Shown here in pieces: positions 1 through 6,341 of a stretch of 6,862 bases of DNA. The stretch's first letter is position 1. Each line of letters opens with the position of its first letter. The notes under the pieces were generated by a model. The model saw only the letters and a list, made by a program, of their open reading frames with translations. It was not told the DNA's origin and did not search any database. Source of the DNA: Lutibacter sp. UBA4458 (GTDB lineage Bacteria; Bacteroidota; Bacteroidia; Flavobacteriales; Flavobacteriaceae); NCBI GenBank assembly GCA_002390165.1, contig DGOU01000237.1, positions 21,688 to 28,549 of the forward strand, read 5' to 3'. The translations under genes and the position numbers were made by a program.

Positions 1-1
1 T

Positions 2-1198
2 ACTATAAAGGTGCTTACCAAAGATTTTTTTTCTGCCTGTGCTCCACAAGTATCTTTTGATGGAAAATCTATAGTGTTTGCCGGGCAAAGAAATGAAAAG
101 GATATTTGGCAAATTTTTGAAATGAATTTAGAAAATCAAAAAGTTCATCAAGTAACCACTTCTACTAAGGAAAATTGTACAGACCCATTGTATCTGCCAG
201 ATGGAAGATTGTTATTTAGCAAATTAACAGATATTGCACAAACCAGCAATGTTTATGCATTGTTTTCTTGTAATAAAGATGGCTCTAAAATAAGTCAAAT
301 TACCTTTAGTCCTAACGCTTATTTTGCATCTAGAATGTTAAAGGATGGTAGGGTATTAACTTTTAGCCAAGAGCTATTTCCTATACAAAAAAATGCGGTG
401 TTTTTAGTTTTACGACCAGATGGGACCAAAGAAAGATTATTTTATAAAGGTATTAAAGGAAGCTATATTAGAAGCTCAGGAAAAGAAACGGAAAATGGTA
501 AAATATTATTTATTGAATCAAATGATAGAAACAAAAAACGAAATATTTGTGCTGTAAATTATAATAATCCAGTAGAAAGTAAAACAAATTTAACCAAAGA
601 AATTGAAGGTGATTTTTATGCTGTAAGTCCTTGGCGTAAAGATTCTTTATTAGTAACCTATCGTTCCTCTAAAAATAATTTATTTAAATTATATTCATTT
701 AATACTAAAAGCAATTCACTTGGGAAAGTATTTTATGAAGATGCTAAATATAATACTATAGATGCTGTAATTATTAAAAAGCACCAAAGACCTAGAAAAT
801 TACCTAGCGAAGTAAACTTAAAATTTAATTCTGGATTAATGCTTTGTCAAGATATAAATTTTACGGATTCCTTACAAGTAGGTTTAAAAGCAAATAAAGT
901 AGAAGTTTTAGGAATTGACAAAACTTTAAGAACTGTTAATGTTGAGAAAGATGGGTCTTTTTATATAAAAATAATTGCAGATACACCATTTAGATTGCAA
1001 ACTATTGGTAAAAACGGACAAGTTGTTAATGGGCCAAGTAATTGGATGTATATGAGACCTGGAGAAAGAAGAGGTTGTGTTGGATGTCATGAAAACAGAG
1101 AACAAGTTCCTGAAAACAGACAACCACTTTCTGTTCAAAAAGGACCTATACAAGTACCAGAAAACATTAAAAAGGAAACTAAAAAGAAAGAATATTAA
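2..1198 (+). CDS. HzsA-like PD40 beta-propeller protein with C-terminal c-type heme motif (5' partial)
   Basis: The frame is open to the left edge. The GTG at 11 lies inside an already conserved-looking stretch (LTKDFFSACAPQVSFDGK), so the true start and any signal peptide are probably upstream. Numbering from that GTG, the protein begins with TolB/PD40-type propeller repeats: 'PQVSFDGKSIVFAG' near residue 12, 'PLYLPDGRLLFSK' near 59, and weaker repeats to about 250. A beta-rich segment follows, then 'NWMYMRPGERRGCVGCHENRE' with one heme c motif, CVGCH, at residues 356-360 (bases 1076-1090). This propeller plus GCVGCHE-type ending is known from the hydrazine synthase alpha subunit middle-domain family and its many relatives outside anammox bacteria, so hydrazine synthesis is not implied. 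The tail after the heme is only about 35 residues and lysine-rich (KKETKKKEY). Heme attachment requires a periplasmic location. The next gene starts 6 bases downstream. The family call is fairly secure; the function is unknown. Confidence 0.75.
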   Translation, partial: TIKVLTKDFFSACAPQVSFDGKSIVFAGQRNEKDIWQIFEMNLENQKVHQVTTSTKENCTDPLYLPDGRLLFSKLTDIAQTSNVYALFSCNKDGSKISQITFSPNAYFASRMLKDGRVLTFSQELFPIQKNAVFLVLRPDGTKERLFYKGIKGSYIRSSGKETENGKILFIESNDRNKKRNICAVNYNNPVESKTNLTKEIEGDFYAVSPWRKDSLLVTYRSSKNNLFKLYSFNTKSNSLGKVFYEDAKYNTIDAVIIKKHQRPRKLPSEVNLKFNSGLMLCQDINFTDSLQVGLKANKVEVLGIDKTLRTVNVEKDGSFYIKIIADTPFRLQTIGKNGQVVNGPSNWMYMRPGERRGCVGCHENREQVPENRQPLSVQKGPIQVPENIKKETKKKEY

Positions 1199-1204
1199 TA
1201 ACCC

Positions 1205-3223
1205 ATGAAAACATCAAAATTAATAATTTTTTTCGGAGTAGTTATTGTTTTAGCAGCAGTTATATATTTCCCTGGCAGAAAATTAGCTAGAGTTCATGTA
1301 AATAACAAAACCGCAGTAAAAGATCATCCATTATCATGCATTTCTTGTCATTTATATACACAAAAAACAGGCTTTATTTCTAAAATGATAAATGAAAAAT
1401 ATTTGTCACCATTTAATATGGCAATTTCAAAAAATGGAATTTTATTATACGTAATTGCGCAAGATTCAAATGAATTATTGGTGGTAAATACCAAGCAAAA
1501 AAAAGTAATAAATAAAATAGAAGTTGGTATTCATCCACATAGTGTTATTTTAAGTTCTGATGAAAAAATAGCGTATGTAAGTAATGAATGGTCAGATACC
1601 GTTTCTGTAATTGATTTAGAAACCCTAAAAGTAGTAAAGGAATTAAAAACAGGAAATGGTCCAGCTGGATTATCGTTAAGTGCTAACGGACAGTTTTTAT
1701 ATGTTGTAAATTGTTTTGGATCTGACTTGTCCGTTATTAATTTAACATCAGAAGAAGAAATTAATAGGCTTACAACCGGAGACAATCCTACAGGAACAGC
1801 ACTTTCTCCAAATGGAAAACAACTTTACATTACTAGTAGACGCCCAAATATTTCTGAATTTGGAGAACCAATGGTGAGTGAAATTACTGTAGTAGATGAT
1901 AGTAGTCATAAGGTGTTAAAAGATATAGCTATTAAGGATGCTTATATGATGGAAAATGTTGCTTTTACCCCTTCAGGAGATTTGGCATTGCTAACCTTAA
2001 TTCGTCCAAAAAATATGGTTCCAGCAATACAGGTTGAAGGAGGTTGGATGATGACCAACGGTATAGGAATTGTTGAACAAAAAGATAATGGAAAGCTTGT
2101 ACAATTACTATTAGATGAAGAAAATAGTTATTATCCTGATCCGTTTGATATTGTAGTAAACCCAAATGGTAAAAACGCTTATGTTTCAAGCACTGGGGTA
2201 AATACTATTTCTGTAATTAATTTAGATTCTATAAGAAATATTATTGCAAATACTTCTCCTGAAGTATTAAAAAGATTAGCTAATAATTTAGGTGTTAGTA
2301 AAAGGTTTGTTACAAAACGAATTCAAACGAAATCTTGTCCTAAAGGATTAACAGTATCTTCCGATGGTAAATTATTATACGTAGCTGAACAATTAGAAGA
2401 CAAAATAGCAATTATTGATACGGAAAGTAATCAAATAATAGATTCTATTGACCTTGGAGGACCAAAAAACATTACAGTTGCCAGAAAAGGACGCCGTTTA
2501 TTTACCTACGCATCACATACATTTCAAAATCAGTATGCCTGTTATACTTGTCATCCTGATTATCATGAAGATGGTATTATGTACAATTTTGCTGCTATGG
2601 GGCGTAACATAACCAATACTATGTCATTACGCGATATTGCAGGTACGGCTCCATTTAAATGGAGTGGTAAAAATCAATCTGTTTATAAACAAGATGGTAT
2701 GCGTTTTTCAAAATTTCTTACAAGAACGGAAGCTTTTAATTATGAAGATTTGGATGCATTGGTTGCCTTTATAAAAACAGGAATAAAATATCCTCCAAAT
2801 CTTGCACATAATCCATTTGGTAAATTAACAAAATCACAACAACGAGGGAAAGAAATTTTTAATCGTACTGTGGATAATTTAAATAATATTATTCCAGAGA
2901 ATAACAGATGTTATACTTGTCATCCAGCTCCAAATTATACGGATTTAAAATTATCGGATGTTGGTTCTTTGTCACCAACAGACGACCCTATACTTTTTGA
3001 TACACCAAGTCTAAATAATATTTATAATTCGGCTCCTTATTTGCATGATGGACGTGCAAAAAGCTTAGAAGAAATATGGACAGTTTACGGCGGAGATGAT
3101 AGGCACGGAAGGGTAAATGATTTATCAAAAATAGGGCTGAATGATTTAGTCAATTATTTAAAATCAATAAGAGGACCAAAATACGAAGCACAAAGTTTAA
3201 AAACACATAATACCACTTATTAA
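1205..3223 (+). CDS. Membrane-anchored tri-heme YVTN propeller / MauG-cytochrome c peroxidase-like fusion
   Basis: A predicted redox protein of 672 residues. Residues 5-22 are hydrophobic and followed by 'YFPGRK', which suggests an uncleaved N-terminal anchor placing the rest in the periplasm. A first heme c motif, CISCH, lies at 45-49. Residues about 70-440 carry YncE/YVTN propeller repeats such as 'AYVSNEWSDTVSVIDLETLK' and 'LYVAEQLEDKIAIIDTESNQ'. The C-terminal third is a diheme peroxidase-like module with CYTCH at 446-450 and 569-573. It carries the typical flanking segments 'TMSLRDIAGTAPFKWSGK' and 'TPSLNNIYNSAPYLHDGR' (600-617). In the MauG/bacterial cytochrome c peroxidase family such modules reduce peroxide or oxidise protein-bound or small substrates. 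Three hemes and the propeller make this larger than a typical peroxidase of about 330 residues. It sits between an HzsA-like protein and a secreted propeller, with gaps of 6 and 13 bases, so co-transcription is likely. The substrate cannot be deduced. Confidence 0.85.
   Translation: MKTSKLIIFFGVVIVLAAVIYFPGRKLARVHVNNKTAVKDHPLSCISCHLYTQKTGFISKMINEKYLSPFNMAISKNGILLYVIAQDSNELLVVNTKQKKVINKIEVGIHPHSVILSSDEKIAYVSNEWSDTVSVIDLETLKVVKELKTGNGPAGLSLSANGQFLYVVNCFGSDLSVINLTSEEEINRLTTGDNPTGTALSPNGKQLYITSRRPNISEFGEPMVSEITVVDDSSHKVLKDIAIKDAYMMENVAFTPSGDLALLTLIRPKNMVPAIQVEGGWMMTNGIGIVEQKDNGKLVQLLLDEENSYYPDPFDIVVNPNGKNAYVSSTGVNTISVINLDSIRNIIANTSPEVLKRLANNLGVSKRFVTKRIQTKSCPKGLTVSSDGKLLYVAEQLEDKIAIIDTESNQIIDSIDLGGPKNITVARKGRRLFTYASHTFQNQYACYTCHPDYHEDGIMYNFAAMGRNITNTMSLRDIAGTAPFKWSGKNQSVYKQDGMRFSKFLTRTEAFNYEDLDALVAFIKTGIKYPPNLAHNPFGKLTKSQQRGKEIFNRTVDNLNNIIPENNRCYTCHPAPNYTDLKLSDVGSLSPTDDPILFDTPSLNNIYNSAPYLHDGRAKSLEEIWTVYGGDDRHGRVNDLSKIGLNDLVNYLKSIRGPKYEAQSLKTHNTTY
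2540..2925 (+). repeat. Two identical 17-bp heme-motif repeats, 369 bp apart
   Basis: The string tgttatacttgtcatcc occurs at 2540-2556 and 2909-2925, in the same frame. Each copy encodes CYTCHP, the heme attachment sites of the two peroxidase-like halves. The third heme motif of the protein (CISCH, near 1337) uses a different base string. The identity could reflect the ancient two-domain duplication plus codon bias, or later gene conversion. Flanking bases do not match. Confidence 0.8.
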
Positions 3224-3236
3224 AATTTAATAAATT

Positions 3237-4346
3237 ATGATAAAAGCAAGTTTTAAAAAGCATTCCATTTTTACAGTTTTAGGAGGCTTACTATTTTTAG
3301 TAAGCATTATAACTACACCATTAAATGCTCAAAATGCTAAATCGGATATTTCCACTATGCCTATTTATGGCAATTGGCACAGTTACACTACTAAAGATGG
3401 TTTACCTAGTAATAAAGCATATTGTGTGCGAATAGATGGCGACCGTGTTTTAGTGGGTACTCATAATGGGTTAGCTGTTTTTGAAAAAGGAAAATGGAAA
3501 ACATATACTACAAAAGATGGCTTAGCTCATAACGGTGTTTTAGCAATAGATATAGTTAAGCAAACTGGTGATGTTTGGTTAGGTACAATGGGTGGTTTAA
3601 CACGTTGGTCCTCTGGAAAGTTTGAAAACTTTACACAAATAAATAGTGGTATGCCTAATGATTTAATTTATTCGGTTTTCTGTGATGGTAAAGATATATG
3701 GGTTGCAACAGGTGGTGGCGCCGGAAAATATGATACGTACACAAAACAATGGGAGATTTTTACACAAGAAAATGCACCTATGCATGAACCTTGGACTTAT
3801 GGTGTTAGTGCTGGCGATGGAAAAATATTTATTGCAGCTTGGGGAGGTGGTGTTATTGAATATACAAAAAAAACTAAAAAATTTAGAGATTATGTTGACC
3901 CAGATGAAAATATGGAAATCGATCTTTTTCCAGACGATGGGGTAGTTCATGATATAACTACAGGAACTTCATGGGCAGATGGTTATTTATGGGTAGCCAC
4001 CTATTTTGGATTAAGTCGTTATGATGGAGTTCATTGGAAAGGTTATTTTGATCATGATAGTGGGTTAGCAAGTAATTTTATAAATTTTGTTAGAGCTGTT
4101 GGTCCAGTAGCATATCTCTGTACAGATAAAGGTTTAAGTACTACGGATGGTAAACACTGGGTAACCTATACTAAAAATGCCAATAACAAGAACGGAAAAA
4201 TTATAATAACTAACGGTACCAAAAAAACAGAAAAACAAGTTTCCCCATCCATTTCTCATAATTTTGTGATTGGGGTTGATTTAAAAGACGATGTTATTTG
4301 GGTTGCAACTTCAAAAGGAGTAAGTCGAGGAGAATTGTTGAAGTAA
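3237..4346 (+). CDS. Secreted seven-repeat two-component-regulator-type (Reg_prop) beta-propeller protein
   Basis: A 369-residue secreted protein. Residues 1-31 form a signal peptide: a basic start, a hydrophobic core 'IFTVLGGLLFLVSII', and an A-x-A-like end at 'LNA|Q'. Seven propeller repeats of the form 'hWVaT..GLs.yd...w..y' can be seen, at about residues 71, 112, 154, 197, 251, 293 and 354. The last stops after its first strands ('IWVATSKGVSRGELLK'), and the N-terminal strand 'NWHSYTTKDGL' (46-56) looks like the missing outer strand, so the ring probably closes by the usual Velcro arrangement. Reg_prop repeats usually form the sensor part of hybrid histidine kinases in Bacteroidota. Here there is no membrane segment, Y_Y_Y domain or kinase after them. 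It is 13 bases after the tri-heme gene, suggesting a binding or scaffolding partner for the heme proteins. The fold call is strong; the ligand is unknown. Confidence 0.85.
   Translation: MIKASFKKHSIFTVLGGLLFLVSIITTPLNAQNAKSDISTMPIYGNWHSYTTKDGLPSNKAYCVRIDGDRVLVGTHNGLAVFEKGKWKTYTTKDGLAHNGVLAIDIVKQTGDVWLGTMGGLTRWSSGKFENFTQINSGMPNDLIYSVFCDGKDIWVATGGGAGKYDTYTKQWEIFTQENAPMHEPWTYGVSAGDGKIFIAAWGGGVIEYTKKTKKFRDYVDPDENMEIDLFPDDGVVHDITTGTSWADGYLWVATYFGLSRYDGVHWKGYFDHDSGLASNFINFVRAVGPVAYLCTDKGLSTTDGKHWVTYTKNANNKNGKIIITNGTKKTEKQVSPSISHNFVIGVDLKDDVIWVATSKGVSRGELLK
3384..3524 (+). repeat. Degenerate direct repeat marking the propeller period (YTTKDGL)
   Basis: The segments at 3384-3404 and 3504-3524 are near-identical at the DNA level and both encode YTTKDGL. 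They are spaced exactly 120 bases (40 codons) apart, which is one propeller blade. They mark the N-terminal closing strand and the outer strand of the first complete blade, and give the internal period of the Reg_prop protein. Confidence 0.75.
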
Positions 4347-4406
4347 AAGTGTAGAATTTTTTTAAAGAATAGATTATAAATAATTACAATATAAAAAATA
4401 AGTAAT
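4347..4406. other. 60-bp A/T-rich intergenic gap between the two halves of the cluster
   Basis: This is the longest non-coding stretch in the window and is almost entirely A and T. I see no inverted repeat that would make a terminator. There is no good match to the Bacteroidota promoter pattern (TTTG, about 20 bases, TAnnTTTG): the strings TAGAATTT (4352-4359) and TAGATTAT (4370-4377) match only in part. It may hold a weak internal promoter for the three genes that follow, or simply be a leader without a Shine-Dalgarno sequence. Confidence 0.5.
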
Positions 4407-5000
4407 ATGGATTGTGTCATAGAAAATAAGGATAAACAATTATTAATTGATTTATCAAAACTTACAGATGGTGAAAAGTTAGAAATGAAAAAATTAGGAA
4501 TTTTATCGGATGATCATAAAATTACAAAAGCAGTTTACCCTTCAATTCATCAAGATCGTCCTCCATTAGAAAAGCATGCAGTATCTGCGCCTCAGATAAT
4601 TAATGAAGCTTTTAATTATGAAAAACCATCCTCATTTTCAAGAGCATTACGATTAGATTTAGGAGGTTATAAAGCATTATTAATTTCTGGTACTGCTAGT
4701 GTTAATGAAGAAGGAAAACCAGAACATATAGGTGATTTTAAAGCACAACTTTGGAGAACGTACTTAAATATTACTAATCTTTTGGAAGCAGAAGGAATGT
4801 CGTGGCATGATGTGGTTAGAACTACCAATTACCTAAGAGATATTGAAAGAGATTATGATGAGTTTAATAAAATTAGAACTACTTTTTATCAATGGCTAAA
4901 TCTTGATCCGTTACCTGCTGCTACAGGAATTCAAGTAAGATTATGCTGGGAAACACTTCTTGTAGAAATAGAAGTTTGGGCAATATGTAAATCAAAATAA
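4407..5000 (+). CDS. RidA/YjgF-fold protein, chorismatase-like, with N-terminal extension
   Basis: A cytoplasmic protein of 197 residues with no signal peptide. Residues about 75-195 form a Rid (YjgF/YER057c/UK114) domain: 'LLISGTASVNEEGKPEHIGD' (91-110), 'NITNLLEAEGMSWHDVVRTT' (121-140), 'PAATGIQVRL' (170-179) and 'LLVEIEVWAI' (184-193). Aligned by eye to E. coli RidA, the imine-deaminase arginine (Arg105, in 'PARSC') falls on Ala172, while Glu120 is kept as Glu187. It is therefore unlikely to be an ordinary 2-aminoacrylate deaminase. The 'SGTAS...H.GD' and 'ATGI...R' patterns resemble the C-terminal part of FkbO/Hyg5/XanB2-type chorismatases, which share this fold and cleave chorismate. It is shorter than those enzymes (over 300 residues), and its first 70 residues match nothing I recognise. 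The DAHP synthase two genes downstream fits a chorismate-related role. The Rid fold is secure; the chorismatase link is inference. Confidence 0.8.
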   Translation: MDCVIENKDKQLLIDLSKLTDGEKLEMKKLGILSDDHKITKAVYPSIHQDRPPLEKHAVSAPQIINEAFNYEKPSSFSRALRLDLGGYKALLISGTASVNEEGKPEHIGDFKAQLWRTYLNITNLLEAEGMSWHDVVRTTNYLRDIERDYDEFNKIRTTFYQWLNLDPLPAATGIQVRLCWETLLVEIEVWAICKSK

Positions 5001-5012
5001 AATTAAAATGTA

Positions 5013-6323
5013 ATGGGAAATAACATTAAATTATTATTTATGCTCTTGCTGATTCTAATGTTTCAGTTTAAGGAAGTAAAAGCACAAAAAAAGGATTTGA
5101 AATATGGTAAAACACCTGATAAATATTTTCCATATAATAGTTTTCAAAAAGCGTACAAATATCATTTCGTAGATCCAATTGAATTTAATGGAGCTGGACG
5201 AGAAAAGTTACCTCCAAAAAATTTAAAAGAAGTTCGAATTGGTTTTTTAGGACCATTAGAAGGATCTCCAATTAAACCACTTGGAGAACAAATGCTAAAT
5301 GGGTGCAAACTTGCTATTGAAGAGGCTAATAAAAATGGATTATATAATGGTATTCCTTTTAAATTAATGATTCATAATGATGTAGGTTTATGGGGTGCTG
5401 CCGCTAATGAAGTGGTTAAAATGGATGATGAAAAAGTATGGGCATTTCTTGGCTCTATTGATGATATTGTTTCTCATGTGGCGTTAAGGGCTACTTTGAA
5501 AGCTGAAATAATGATGGTGAATTCTGGAGATCCAGATCCTACATATACAGAAACAAATATTCCATGGATGATTAGAGTAATAAGTGATGATCGCCAAAGT
5601 GGTTATGCTTTAGCAACTTATATTTTTGAAATAAAAAAACATAAAAGAGTTGCAGTTATTAGAACTAATAGTAGATATGGTAGAGTGGGAGTTATGGAAT
5701 ATTCTGGGGTTGCAACAAGATTAGGACATCCTATGATGATGGAAGAAAGATTTAATGAAGGAGAGACGGATTTTAAAATGCAGTTAGAAAATATTAAGAG
5801 AATGAACCCAGATGGAATTCTGATTTGGGGAAACGCCATAGAGTCTGGGTTTATTGTGAAACAAATAAGAGATTTAGGAATAAAAGTTCCTATTTATGCA
5901 TCGGATAGAGTAGTATCTGATGAATTTCTTAAAATAGCAGGTGAAGCTGCTGAAGGTATTGTAAGTACTAGCCAATACGACCCAAATGCTAATAATCCAA
6001 AATTAAAAGATTTTAAAGCTGCATATTTAAAAAGATTTGGAATTAAACCAAATGTTTTTGCTACACATGCGTATGACGGAATGAATTTAATTATTGCAGC
6101 AATTCGTAAGGTTGGTTTAAATAGAGTGCTTATCAGAGATGCGCTTACCGATTTAAAAACATTTCAGGGATATAAAGGTATAACAGGAAAAATTATTTTT
6201 GATCAAAATTGGAATGATTTGGGAGATATATTTATGGCTAAAGTTGAAAATGGAGTATTTAAAATTTCGAAAGCTCCAAAATATGAAGTTATAAAGGGAT
6301 TAGGGAAAAAAGTAGGTTATTAA
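5013..6323 (+). CDS. Secreted type-1 periplasmic binding protein (Peripla_BP_6, branched-chain amino acid/amide receptor family)
   Basis: A 436-residue predicted periplasmic ligand-binding protein. Residues 1-24 are a signal peptide ('LLFMLLLILMFQF' core, cut likely at 'VKA|Q'); there is no lipobox cysteine. Residues about 25-70 form an extension rich in Tyr, Phe and Pro ('YGKTPDKYFPYNSFQKAYKY') not usual in LivJ-type receptors. From 'EVRIGFLGPLEGSPIKPLGE' (73) the type-1 binding-protein fold runs to about 425, with recognisable segments 'GCKLAIEEAN', 'AFLGSIDDIVSHVAL', 'VAVIRTNSRYGR', 'PDGILIWGNA' and 'FATHAYDGMNLIIAAI'. Such proteins normally deliver amino acids, amides or aromatic acids to a Liv-type ABC transporter. 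No permease or ATPase gene is present here, so it may act as an envelope sensor or carrier, or the transporter may lie outside the window. It starts 12 bases after the Rid-like gene and ends 18 before the DAHP synthase gene. Confidence 0.87.
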   Translation: MGNNIKLLFMLLLILMFQFKEVKAQKKDLKYGKTPDKYFPYNSFQKAYKYHFVDPIEFNGAGREKLPPKNLKEVRIGFLGPLEGSPIKPLGEQMLNGCKLAIEEANKNGLYNGIPFKLMIHNDVGLWGAAANEVVKMDDEKVWAFLGSIDDIVSHVALRATLKAEIMMVNSGDPDPTYTETNIPWMIRVISDDRQSGYALATYIFEIKKHKRVAVIRTNSRYGRVGVMEYSGVATRLGHPMMMEERFNEGETDFKMQLENIKRMNPDGILIWGNAIESGFIVKQIRDLGIKVPIYASDRVVSDEFLKIAGEAAEGIVSTSQYDPNANNPKLKDFKAAYLKRFGIKPNVFATHAYDGMNLIIAAIRKVGLNRVLIRDALTDLKTFQGYKGITGKIIFDQNWNDLGDIFMAKVENGVFKISKAPKYEVIKGLGKKVGY

Positions 6324-6341
6324 GTATAAAGAAACAATATT

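Noticed and set aside
11..13. GTG at 11 as the true start of the first gene
   Set aside because: The frame stays open to the left edge, the residues right after the GTG already belong to a propeller repeat, and a heme protein needs a signal peptide that is missing here. The gene is cut by the window edge.
926..1153. Minus-strand open frames at 926-1153, 1531-1785, 1965-2189 and 5618-5839
   Set aside because: Each lies wholly within a well-supported plus-strand gene and encodes a low-complexity peptide with no recognisable motif.
2..1198. Hydrazine synthesis (anammox) as the function of the cluster
   Set aside because: Only the propeller and single heme motif resemble HzsA. The other subunits, hydrazine dehydrogenase and anammox context are absent, and this family is widespread outside anammox bacteria.
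3663..3950. Open frames on both strands inside the Reg_prop gene (minus 3663-3950, plus 3682-3945)
   Set aside because: They overlap a clearly conserved propeller gene completely, show no domain of their own, and look like frame shadows in A/T-rich sequence.
4352..4377. Possible Bacteroidota -7 boxes (TAGAATTT, TAGATTAT)
   Set aside because: Both are incomplete matches to TAnnTTTG in very A/T-rich sequence, and neither has a convincing TTTG element at the right distance upstream.
4407..5000. Ordinary RidA housekeeping enamine/imine deaminase
   Set aside because: The protein is about 70 residues longer than RidA and has Ala at the position of the essential arginine.
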